From positions 1 through 42,896 of the forward strand of contig JAFLTC010000016.1 of NCBI GenBank assembly GCA_022510615.1: a stretch of DNA of 42,896 nucleotides, in the 5' to 3' direction. Position numbers and translations under genes: made by a program. Shown here piece by piece: positions 16,983 through 24,380 of this stretch (position 1 is the stretch's first letter; the number at the start of each line of letters is the position of its first letter). This stretch comes from Lachnospiraceae bacterium. GTDB lineage: Bacteria; Bacillota; Clostridia; Lachnospirales; Lachnospiraceae. A model generated the notes under the pieces. It searched no databases. It was given only the letters and a program-made list of their open reading frames with translations, and was not told where the DNA came from.

Positions 16983-18851
16983 GTGACAATATGCAGAAAA
17001 TGCGGAAAAGAAATTCCGGATGGAGAAGAATTGTGTGAAGAGTGTAAAATGAAAGAGTCTGATTCGGGAGAGTCTTATCTGGATGAGTTGATGGTAGGCA
17101 TGGATGAAGTCCGGAATCCGCTAATGGATAAACTGGTAAAGAGTAAATCTGAGAAGGATGAACTGCCGGAGGATGAGTCGACAGACGGGGAAGAACCAGA
17201 TTTGGCATTAGAACCGGAGTTTGCAGAAGCAGAGGAATCGATAGAAGAGCCGGAGGAAGAGCTGGCATTAGAGCCGGAGTTTGCAGAAGCAGAGGAATCG
17301 ATAGAAGAGCCGGAGGAAGAGCTGGCATTAGAGCCGGAGTTTGCAGAAACAGAGGAATCGGTAGAAGAGCCGGAGCCGGAAGAAGAACCAGAGCTGGCAT
17401 TAGAACCGGAGTCTGCAGAAGAAGAGGAACCTGAGGAAGAGCCAGAAATGGAAATGGTACTAGAGGCGGAATCGGAAGAAGAACCGGAGCCGGAAGAAGA
17501 ACCAGAGCTGGCATTAGAACCGGAGTTTGCAGAAGAGGAGAAACCGGAAGAAGAGGAACCTGAGGAAGAGGAATCGGAAGAAGAGGAACCGGATATAGAC
17601 GAAGAGTTGGAAGGCGATTTGGAATCCGAAGAGGATATTAATGAACTGTTAAAGCTCTTATCTAAAGATTATGAGGAGGAGGGCTTTGATGTTGACTCCA
17701 AAGATGAGGAGTCATCGGAAGAAGAGGGGGAAGCACCTTCTACTCTTTCCGCTGCGCCGGAAAAGGCAGAGGCTTCTCTGTTCAGTGAGAATGAATCCGG
17801 AGATATATTTGCCGATGGTTCTGATTCGATTGCTGTCGATGATGTATTCCAGGATGCTTTATCCGCAGTGGATTACAGTGAAAAAGAAAACAACGAAGAC
17901 GATGAGCCGGTTGCCCTGGATCCATTTGTTATGGGAGAGGAAGGAATTTCAGATGCCGGAGAGGGTGCAGATCCAATCTCTGTTATTCCTGTGCCAAATC
18001 CGGAAGAACCGATAGCGAAGAAAAAAGCAAAGAAAAAAGATAGTTTTTGGAAACGTATCTTTGGTAACATTATTACGGATGAGACCGCAGAAGAAGAGGC
18101 CAAAGAGAGAGAACAGGAAAAGGCCGATGAAGAGGCAAGGGCACAGGCGAAAGAGGAAAAGAAACAGCAGGCAGAGGTAACGAAACAGGAAAAAGAAGAA
18201 CAGGCAAAGGCAGAGAAAGAGAGAAAGGCGGCAGAAAAAGCAGAACGGGCAACGGCCAAACAGGCAGAGAAAGAAGAGAAAAAACGCCTGAAAATGGAGC
18301 AGGAAGCAAATGAAGTCGTAGGACGGGTAAATCCGGTAGGAGCCACAGTAGTTATGGTATTTTTCGGGTTGATTTGTATTGCCGTTATTTTAGGTACACG
18401 TACCCTTTCCTATTCCAGTGCTGTAAAAAATGCAGAATCCAATTTTGAAGAGGGCGATTACAAAGGTGCTTATGAGTCCATTGCCGGTGTGGAAGTTTCC
18501 GAAAGTTACGCGGAAATGGCAGATAAAGTCCGCATTTGTATGCAGTTGCAGAGAGAGTTGGATTCCTACAGTAATTATTATAAAATGAAGATGTATCTGG
18601 AGGCCTTGGATTCCTTGATGAAGGGTGTGCGGAGCTATGATACAAATCGGGATAAGGCAGATGATTATGAAATTCTTGCCCAATACGATGCCTTGAAAGA
18701 ACAGGTGACGTCAAATCTTTACCGTGAATTTGGGGTAAGTGAGACACAGGCTAGAAGCATCAACAATACTGAGGGACAGGTAGAATATACGGCAAAACTG
18801 GAAGAGATTATCCGGCTTTGGGAGGCCAGAAACAGAGAGGATGAAAGATAG
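16983..18851 (+). CDS. Zinc-ribbon, acidic-repeat, single-pass membrane protein
   Basis: 622 residues, with no family I can name. Residues 4-22 form a zinc ribbon (CRKCGKEIPDGEELCEEC). Residues about 60-225 are extremely acidic Glu/Pro repeats with a perfect 20-residue tandem copy (units start EPEFAEAEES). A Ser/Asp-rich stretch follows, then a Lys/Glu/Ala coiled coil (about 360-440). One membrane helix lies at about 452-476 (VGATVVMVFFGLICIAVIL), and a helical TPR-like C-terminal domain (480-622) should be outside. Start GTG 16983 has AAAGGAGGTG properly placed; GTG 16974 sits inside that site. It is 42 bases after cheV and may share its transcript. Glu-rich low complexity argues for a flexible scaffold; that is inference. 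Confidence 0.8.
   Translation: MTICRKCGKEIPDGEELCEECKMKESDSGESYLDELMVGMDEVRNPLMDKLVKSKSEKDELPEDESTDGEEPDLALEPEFAEAEESIEEPEEELALEPEFAEAEESIEEPEEELALEPEFAETEESVEEPEPEEEPELALEPESAEEEEPEEEPEMEMVLEAESEEEPEPEEEPELALEPEFAEEEKPEEEEPEEEESEEEEPDIDEELEGDLESEEDINELLKLLSKDYEEEGFDVDSKDEESSEEEGEAPSTLSAAPEKAEASLFSENESGDIFADGSDSIAVDDVFQDALSAVDYSEKENNEDDEPVALDPFVMGEEGISDAGEGADPISVIPVPNPEEPIAKKKAKKKDSFWKRIFGNIITDETAEEEAKEREQEKADEEARAQAKEEKKQQAEVTKQEKEEQAKAEKERKAAEKAERATAKQAEKEEKKRLKMEQEANEVVGRVNPVGATVVMVFFGLICIAVILGTRTLSYSSAVKNAESNFEEGDYKGAYESIAGVEVSESYAEMADKVRICMQLQRELDSYSNYYKMKMYLEALDSLMKGVRSYDTNRDKADDYEILAQYDALKEQVTSNLYREFGVSETQARSINNTEGQVEYTAKLEEIIRLWEARNREDER
17212..17348 (+). repeat. Perfect 60-bp tandem repeat within the acidic region
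   Basis: Bases 17221-17280 and 17281-17340 are identical, and the match runs a few bases beyond each end. Each unit encodes 20 residues, so copy-number change would stay in frame. Diverged copies continue to about 17600. Confidence 0.92.
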
Positions 18852-18865
18852 AATATAGCACGATG

Positions 18866-18896
18866 GTGCCAATTTGAACAGGGTTCGAATTGGCAC
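18866..18896 (+). promoter_or_regulatory. Long hairpin directly before hisH
   Basis: GTGCCAATTTGAAC (18866-18879) pairs with GTTCGAATTGGCAC (18883-18896): 14 bp with a single U-G wobble and a 3-base loop. It lies 14 bases after the previous stop and about 10 before the hisH ribosome site. Only TATTATGTT follows, so it is a poor classical terminator. It may be a weak terminator, an RNA-stability element or an operator. Confidence 0.6.
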
Positions 18897-18918
18897 TATT
18901 ATGTTAAAGGAGGACACT

Positions 18919-19530
18919 ATGATTGCCATTGTAGATTATGATGCCGGAAACATAAAAAGTGTCGAGAAGGCATTGCAATATATCGGAGCAGACTCACTTG
19001 TCACAAGAGAGAAGGATAAAATTTTGCAGGCAGATAAGGTTATCGTGCCGGGGGTAGGTGCCTTTGAGGATGCCATGGAGAAAATGAATCATTACCGCCT
19101 GACAGAAGTGCTTCGCCAGGTGGCAGACAAAGGGACACCGATTCTAGGTATTTGCCTTGGCCTTCAGCTTTTCTTTGAGAGGAGTGAGGAGTCTGAGCAT
19201 AATGCAGAGGGGTTAGGACTTCTTCCGGGAGAGATTGTCCGCTTTCCGGAAAAAGAGGGCTTTAAAATTCCCCATATGGGTTGGAATTCAATTCAAATAA
19301 ATCCAAAGTCACGGTTGTTAAAGGGGATTGAAAATAATTCTTATGTATATTTTGTGCATTCCTATTATCTGAAAGCAAAGCGGGAAGAAGATGTAGCGGC
19401 AACTGCGGATTATATTGTGGACGTTCATGCGGCAGCGGAGCATGGAAATGTATTTGCTACACAATTTCATCCGGAAAAGAGCGGAGAAGTTGGACTGCAG
19501 ATATTGAAAAATTTTGCATCGATTTCGTAA
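18919..19530 (+). CDS. hisH: Imidazole glycerol phosphate synthase, glutaminase subunit
   Basis: Releases ammonia from glutamine and passes it to HisF in histidine synthesis. 203 residues, class I glutamine amidotransferase fold. Nucleophile C79 is in ILGICLGLQLFF; the catalytic His and Glu are in TQFHPEKSGE. The N-terminus MIAIVDYDAGNIKSV is typical. ATG 18919 has AAAGGAGGAC before it; the upstream in-frame start at 18874 lies inside the hairpin and lacks a site. hisF follows 18 bases later, which gives a complete two-subunit synthase. The rest of the his pathway is not in this window. Confidence 0.96.
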   Translation: MIAIVDYDAGNIKSVEKALQYIGADSLVTREKDKILQADKVIVPGVGAFEDAMEKMNHYRLTEVLRQVADKGTPILGICLGLQLFFERSEESEHNAEGLGLLPGEIVRFPEKEGFKIPHMGWNSIQINPKSRLLKGIENNSYVYFVHSYYLKAKREEDVAATADYIVDVHAAAEHGNVFATQFHPEKSGEVGLQILKNFASIS

Positions 19531-19548
19531 TCGGAATGGAGGAATAGC

Positions 19549-20310
19549 ATGTTTACAAAGAGAGTAATTCCGTGTCTGGATGTGAACCAGGGACGGGTAG
19601 TAAAGGGTGTGAACTTTGTCAATCTGGTAGATGCCGGAGATCCGGTTTCCGTAGGAGCAGCCTACGATAAGGCGGGAGCGGATGAGTTGGTATTTCTTGA
19701 TATTACAGCATCTAGTGATGCCAGAAATATTAAAGCGAATATGGTCCGGAAGGTGGCGGAGACAGTATTTATTCCCTTTACGGTGGGGGGCGGTATCCGT
19801 ACCATAGAAGATTTCCGCATGATATTGCGGGAGGGCGCAGATAAGGTAGCAGTTAATTCTGCGGCAATTTTAAATCCGTCGCTGGTTTCTGAGGCGGCAG
19901 ATAAATTTGGCAGCCAATGTGTCGTGGTGGCAATCGATGCCAAGCGGCGAAGTGACGGCGATGGCTGGACCATTTATAAAAATGGCGGCCGTGTGGATAT
20001 GGAAATCGACGCCGTGGAATGGGCAATGCAGGCAGAGAAACTGGGAGCGGGAGAAATTCTTCTTACCAGTATGGACTGTGACGGCACAAAGGATGGATAT
20101 GATATACAACTGACCCGCCGGATTTCAGAAAATGTCAATATTCCGGTAATTGCTTCCGGAGGTGCCGGAAAGAAAGAGCATTTTTATGATGCCCTGACAG
20201 AGGGGAAGGCAGATGCTGTACTGGCAGCCAGTCTTTTTCACTTTAAAGAGCTTGAAATCAGAGAAGTCAAGCAGTATCTGAAGGAGCAGGGAATCAGCGT
20301 CAGATTATAG
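19549..20310 (+). CDS. hisF: Imidazole glycerol phosphate synthase, cyclase subunit
   Basis: A (beta/alpha)8 barrel that joins ammonia from HisH to PRFAR, giving imidazole glycerol phosphate and AICAR. 253 residues, full length. Catalytic aspartates D11 ([13 protein letters not shown]) and D130 (VVAIDAKR) are present, as are the phosphate-binding glycine segments (VGGGIRT and ASGGAG). The ribosome site GGAATGGAGGAA is 6 bases before ATG. It is coupled to hisH. ung follows 18 bases later on the same strand and may be co-transcribed. Confidence 0.97.
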   Translation: MFTKRVIPCLDVNQGRVVKGVNFVNLVDAGDPVSVGAAYDKAGADELVFLDITASSDARNIKANMVRKVAETVFIPFTVGGGIRTIEDFRMILREGADKVAVNSAAILNPSLVSEAADKFGSQCVVVAIDAKRRSDGDGWTIYKNGGRVDMEIDAVEWAMQAEKLGAGEILLTSMDCDGTKDGYDIQLTRRISENVNIPVIASGGAGKKEHFYDALTEGKADAVLAASLFHFKELEIREVKQYLKEQGISVRL

Positions 20311-20328
20311 AAGGGAAGGAACGGAAAG

Positions 20329-21006
20329 ATGGCGGGACTGACGGGAGAATGGGAAAAGGAATTGCACAGTGAGTTTTCAAAGGAATATTATAAAAAATTA
20401 TTTTTCTTTATACGGGAACAGTATAGCCGTGTCCGTGTATATCCAAAGGCAGATGAGATTTTCACTGCTTTTCACCTGACACCTCTTGATAAAGTAAAGG
20501 TTGTCATTATCGGGCAGGATCCCTATCACAATGAAGGACAGGCCCATGGACTTTGCTTTTCGGTAAAGCCTCAGGTGGAGATACCCCCTTCCCTGGTGAA
20601 TATTTATCAGGAGCTACAGGATGATTTAGGGTGTCAGATTCCCAACCATGGTTATCTCACCTCTTGGGCTGAGCAGGGAGTACTATTGTTAAATACGGTA
20701 CTGACCGTTCAGGCCCATAAACCGATGTCCCACCGTGGCGTAGGCTGGGAGGAATTTACGGATGCCGCTATTAAAAAGGTCAACGAGCAGGACCGTCCCA
20801 TTGTCTTTATTCTCTGGGGAAAACCGGCGCAGGAAAAGGCAAAAATGCTGAATAATCCGAAACATCTGATTTTAAAGGCACCTCATCCAAGCCCGTTATC
20901 TGCATACCGTGGCTTTTTTGGAAGTAGGCCATTCAGCCAGACAAACGACTTTCTCACTTCCCATGGGGTGGAGCCAATTAACTGGCAGATTGAAAACATC
21001 GAATGA
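20329..21006 (+). CDS. ung: Uracil-DNA glycosylase, family 1
   Basis: Removes uracil from DNA to start base-excision repair. 225 residues. The water-activating motif GQDPYHNEGQAHGL (D64) and the DNA-intercalation motif HPSPLSAYRGFFGSRPFSQTN are intact, and the uracil-binding segment LLLNTVLTVQ is present. GGAAGGAACGGAAAG precedes ATG. It follows hisF by 18 bases. Together with dut elsewhere in the window it limits uracil in DNA. A 120-bp palindrome follows its stop codon. Confidence 0.97.
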   Translation: MAGLTGEWEKELHSEFSKEYYKKLFFFIREQYSRVRVYPKADEIFTAFHLTPLDKVKVVIIGQDPYHNEGQAHGLCFSVKPQVEIPPSLVNIYQELQDDLGCQIPNHGYLTSWAEQGVLLLNTVLTVQAHKPMSHRGVGWEEFTDAAIKKVNEQDRPIVFILWGKPAQEKAKMLNNPKHLILKAPHPSPLSAYRGFFGSRPFSQTNDFLTSHGVEPINWQIENIE

Positions 21007-21046
21007 AAAATTGTTGTAGGAGACAGTTATTTATTTTGGTAATTGT

Positions 21047-21166
21047 CACTTTTGAAGTTAAAGAACCAAGGAAAAACCACGAATCAGCGAGAACATTTAA
21101 TGCGCAGCATTACCCGTTCGAGTCGATTCGTGGTTTTTCTATTGGTTCTTCAAACTAACAAAAGTG
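21047..21166. repeat. 120-bp imperfect palindrome between convergent genes
   Basis: Nested inverted repeats share one centre: CACTTTTG / CAAAAGTG (21047-21054, 21159-21166), AAGAACCAA / TTGGTTCTT (21061-21069, 21142-21150), AAAAACCACGAATC / GATTCGTGGTTTTT (21072-21085, 21125-21138), GAAC / GTTC (21091-21094, 21116-21119) and TAATGC / GCATTA (21098-21103, 21107-21112). The 14-bp arm ends in T5 on both strands, so it can terminate both ung and the converging EF-hand gene. It is far longer than a terminator needs; a MITE/REP-like element or a structured RNA is possible. Confidence 0.88.
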
Positions 21167-21183
21167 CCTTGGCAACAAAAATG

Positions 21184-22242
21184 TCACACCGCAAAGTCCA
21201 CATGCTGAACCGTGCCGACTTCCCCAGTGGATTCATGCAGAAAGATACCGGTGCTCTGTATTCTCGCATAGGTATCGTTCGTTTCATCATCTTTTAAATG
21301 AAAGCCAGTAAAAACGTGTCCAAGGAAAATGGCTCCCACATCGGCCTCCTTTAAGGAAAGCAGAGTGTCATTTCCGTCAGCATCCTTTGTCCATACCTTT
21401 AACTGGGAAAAAATAGCGTCATTTTCGTCAATCCAGCCGTTTCCGTCGTCATCATAGACAGCAAGGTCTGCAAATCCGTCCCCGCTTTTTGTGCCGAACA
21501 GTTCGCTCCCATCATTAATTATTCCGTCTCCGTTTTTATCTAAGGCAAGAAAACCGCTTCCCATGCCTAATGACGAAATTTCATCAGCTGTGCCGTCACA
21601 GTCAATGTCAAAGAAAAATGTCTGGTCGGTTACACTGGCAAAAGGAATATCCATATTAATCACCAGTGGATCCTTATAGGCAATAATCTCTGACATGCCA
21701 AAGATGCTTGTTTTGGTCTCCTGCATAAAAGAACGGGAGAGAGAAAAATCCAGTGAAAAAGATAATTCCCTGCCATCCGAGGTTTTGACAACCCCGTTCG
21801 TGCCAAAGGTTACAGATTCCTTCTCTGAATAGAAAGTGGAAGTGCTTTCCCGATAAAAGACCTGACTGAGCTGTAAGTTGCTTCCGGAGTCCTGACCGGA
21901 GGTAAGATAGTCTGCCTTATCGGAAAAGGCTTTGAAATTTTTTCCTTCCAGCATATCATGCATCATCTGAATGATATACTTGAGCAGGGAATGGTGAAAA
22001 TCCGCATAAATCTTTTCGGGAGAGACAGTTTCCCGAACAGAGCCGGAAAGAATGTTAGAGGATCGACCGGCACCTAGAAGTCCCGCCTGATCATCCGGTG
22101 ACAAAGAAGTTGTTCCGGGATTTTCGTTTTTTCCCGGAGACGGTGCTACCGTATACACAATATCTCTGGAATATTTCACCTTCATCGTGTACTCAGCAGA
22201 GTATGCGGCGTTCATCTGCACCGCACTGTTTTCGATTTTCAT
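21184..22242 (-). CDS. EF-hand / RTX-toxin-like calcium-binding protein
   Basis: 352 residues on the minus strand. The N-terminal 190 residues are Ser/Thr-rich and unrecognised; a helical stretch with HHSLLKYIIQMMHDMLEGK is at about 83-101. From about 191 to 330 it matches the calcium-binding region common in RTX-type proteins: DPLVINMDI, FFFDIDCDGTADE, then EF-hand loops DKNGDGIINDGSELFG (235-250) and DDDGNGWIDENDAIFSQLKVW (264-284). No signal peptide or membrane helix is seen, so export would need a non-Sec route, or the protein acts inside. ATG (complement of 22240-22242) is chosen for the AAAGGATG site; the in-frame extension upstream has different composition. It converges on ung. Confidence 0.75.
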   Translation of the reverse strand: MKIENSAVQMNAAYSAEYTMKVKYSRDIVYTVAPSPGKNENPGTTSLSPDDQAGLLGAGRSSNILSGSVRETVSPEKIYADFHHSLLKYIIQMMHDMLEGKNFKAFSDKADYLTSGQDSGSNLQLSQVFYRESTSTFYSEKESVTFGTNGVVKTSDGRELSFSLDFSLSRSFMQETKTSIFGMSEIIAYKDPLVINMDIPFASVTDQTFFFDIDCDGTADEISSLGMGSGFLALDKNGDGIINDGSELFGTKSGDGFADLAVYDDDGNGWIDENDAIFSQLKVWTKDADGNDTLLSLKEADVGAIFLGHVFTGFHLKDDETNDTYARIQSTGIFLHESTGEVGTVQHVDFAV

Positions 22243-22424
22243 AGCAATCGCATCCTTTCTTCTGCATGCAATTGCGTCTGTCCCGGCGTATTGCCATTCG
22301 CAATTCCATGCACATAATAATGCGCCTCCATGCAAAATAACAATGACCCGCCTTGGTACAATGTAATGATAAAAAATTACCATTATATACTATATCGGAA
22401 AGAAGAAAAAGAAACTTAAAATTC

Positions 22425-22453
22425 TTTACTTATATGCCGAAATAATATAAAAT
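22425..22453 (+). promoter_or_regulatory. Candidate sigma-A promoter for the xylanase
   Basis: TTTACT (22425-22430) and TAAAAT (22448-22453) are 17 bp apart in the 273-bp divergent gap (22243-22515). Apart from promoter-like AT-rich sequence for both directions, I see no riboswitch or clear operator there. Confidence 0.4.
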
Positions 22454-22515
22454 GAGATTAATGTTACTATTATAGTTAGAAAACTTATGAATCATGAAGA
22501 ATGGGGGATGCAAAA

Positions 22516-24240
22516 ATGAGAAAGAAAACCGGAAAGACTCTGCTTGCAAGAGTGCTTGTTCTGGTATTGACAGTGGGGTTACTGGCATCGGGGCAGAGTA
22601 CTTCGAAAACAGAGGCGGCTAAAAAGCTGAAGCTTTCTGCCAAGAAAATTTTGGTAAAGAAGGGTAAGAGTAAAAAGATTACCCTGAAAAATGCAAAAAA
22701 GTTAAAAGTTAAAAAGGTAAAATGGAAAATCAAAAGCAAAAAGATTGCTTCCATAAAAATAAAAAAAGGCACTAAATATGCTCTTCATGCCGTTAGAGTG
22801 AAGGGAAAGAAAAAAGGAAAGACGGTCCTTACCTGTAAGGTAACAAAAAAGAACAAAAGAACAGTTACGCTAAAGTGTAAAGTGACGGTTACTAAGAGTG
22901 CGACTCCGACCGTAAAACCGACGAAGGCCGCATCGATAAAGCCGGTAAACACCCCGGCGAATACTGCTTCGCCGACACCGAGCGGGACAGATTCCGAAAA
23001 TCAGTCACCGGAGTCAAAACTGCCGGATTCCATAAAAGAAGCCTACAGTGGAATCTTTCCATATATGGGAAACTGCCTGAGCTATTCCCATTGGGATTCG
23101 AAAGTAGGAAAACAGATGCAGGATGCAGCAACAATGGAATTTGTGACAAAGCATTTTAACAGCTTTACTCTGGAAAATGAGATGAAACCGGATTCTATGT
23201 TTAAAAGCGCCGGCAACTGGTGGGCACCGACAGGTGGTGCTACCCTGACAAAGGAAGAGGCCCTGACAAGAGGCTATGTCATTCCTGAAAATTATACCGA
23301 GAGTACCGTTCCGGAGTTAAATTTTGACACCATTGATAAGGTTTTGGGAATTGCAAAACAATATAATTTAAAGATGCGTGCCCATGTTCTGATGTGGCAC
23401 CAGCAGACCCCGGCATGGTTTTTCTTAACCGGTTACCAGGCCTCCGGAAGCAAGGTATCTACAGATATTATGGATGCCAGACTGGAGTTTTATGTCCGTT
23501 CTGTCATGAAACACGTACTGGAAAAAGAAAAGGAACTGGCCGGTAGTGCAGGAAGCATAGTATATGCCTGGGATGTGACGAATGAATACATCCACCGTAC
23601 GAATGCCCCTTCTGCTACAAGTTGGATGGATATATACGGAGATATGGGGCTTCGCCCAAGTTATGTGAAGCATGCCTATGAATTTGCATATGATGTATTA
23701 AAGGAATATCAGATACAGGAAGATGTTGTGTTATTCTATAATGATTATGACACCTATTTCTCCGTAGAAGATATTGTCAGTCTTGTAAACTTCATTAATG
23801 AAGATGAGGAAGCAAATATCTGTGGCGGAATCGGAATGCAGAGCCATCTGGATATAGACCGGCCGACCTTGGAACAATATGAAGCTGCGCTGGATGCATT
23901 TCTGAATACAGGACTGGAAGTGCAGATAACGGAATTAGATATGACTATTAACTTTGACGACAAAGATAGCTATAACTATAAAAATGAGGGTCAGACCAAT
24001 GAGGATCAGGCGGAGTTTTGTGAAGATTTGATGAAACTGATTATCCGCAAGCACAGAGAACGGAATCAGAACATCAATCCAAAGGGAATTACCGGAGTAA
24101 CCGTCTGGGGACTTTCCGACAGTGTTTCCTGGCGCGGTGCCCTGAATAGTGGCGGTAACATGCATCCGACTCTGTTTGGCAGTGGAATTTCCGATCCGAA
24201 ACCTTCCTATTACGCATTTTTGCGGGCAAGTCAGAGCTAG
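22516..24240 (+). CDS. Secreted GH10 endo-1,4-beta-xylanase with basic Big2-like N-domain
   Basis: 574 residues. A signal peptide (about 1-34, LLARVLVLVLTVGLLASG) is followed by a very lysine-rich beta domain (35-130) resembling a Big2/Ig-like fold, and a Thr/Pro/Ser linker (130-175). Residues about 180-570 are the GH10 TIM barrel: FNSFTLENEMKPDSM, HVLMWHQQTPAWF, acid/base E357 in WDVTNE, nucleophile E473 in VQITELDM, and VTVWGLSDSVSW. It cleaves xylan with retention. No carbohydrate-binding module is obvious; the basic N-domain may bind the anionic wall instead. ATG 22516 has GGGGGATG before it; ATG 22501 lies upstream of that site. Confidence 0.94.
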   Translation: MRKKTGKTLLARVLVLVLTVGLLASGQSTSKTEAAKKLKLSAKKILVKKGKSKKITLKNAKKLKVKKVKWKIKSKKIASIKIKKGTKYALHAVRVKGKKKGKTVLTCKVTKKNKRTVTLKCKVTVTKSATPTVKPTKAASIKPVNTPANTASPTPSGTDSENQSPESKLPDSIKEAYSGIFPYMGNCLSYSHWDSKVGKQMQDAATMEFVTKHFNSFTLENEMKPDSMFKSAGNWWAPTGGATLTKEEALTRGYVIPENYTESTVPELNFDTIDKVLGIAKQYNLKMRAHVLMWHQQTPAWFFLTGYQASGSKVSTDIMDARLEFYVRSVMKHVLEKEKELAGSAGSIVYAWDVTNEYIHRTNAPSATSWMDIYGDMGLRPSYVKHAYEFAYDVLKEYQIQEDVVLFYNDYDTYFSVEDIVSLVNFINEDEEANICGGIGMQSHLDIDRPTLEQYEAALDAFLNTGLEVQITELDMTINFDDKDSYNYKNEGQTNEDQAEFCEDLMKLIIRKHRERNQNINPKGITGVTVWGLSDSVSWRGALNSGGNMHPTLFGSGISDPKPSYYAFLRASQS

Positions 24241-24294
24241 TTTGGGGATGACAGTAAACGAGAAAAATATTTTACAAATTTATGACATTTTTGC

Positions 24295-24323
24295 TTGCTA
24301 GGAAGAAAAAAGTATGTTATAGT
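24295..24323 (+). promoter_or_regulatory. Candidate sigma-A promoter for the anchor-A surface protein
   Basis: TTGCTA (24295-24300) and TATAGT (24318-24323) are 17 bp apart, 58 bases before the start codon. Confidence 0.5.
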
Positions 24324-24380
24324 TATTATATAGAATTGCGGAACATGTAAACGTTGGTATTATCCAGAAAGGGGAAGCTT

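Noticed and set aside
16951-17514. Minus-strand Pro/Leu-rich frame of 187 codons
   Set aside because: It is the antisense of the Glu/Pro acidic repeats; composition is an artefact of the repeat.
21043-21297. 84-codon plus-strand frame after ung
   Set aside because: It is made of the palindrome and the antisense of the EF-hand gene; no ribosome site.
22243-22515. c-di-GMP or other riboswitch in the divergent gap before the xylanase
   Set aside because: No conserved aptamer core was recognised; the sequence is AT-rich with promoter-like elements only.
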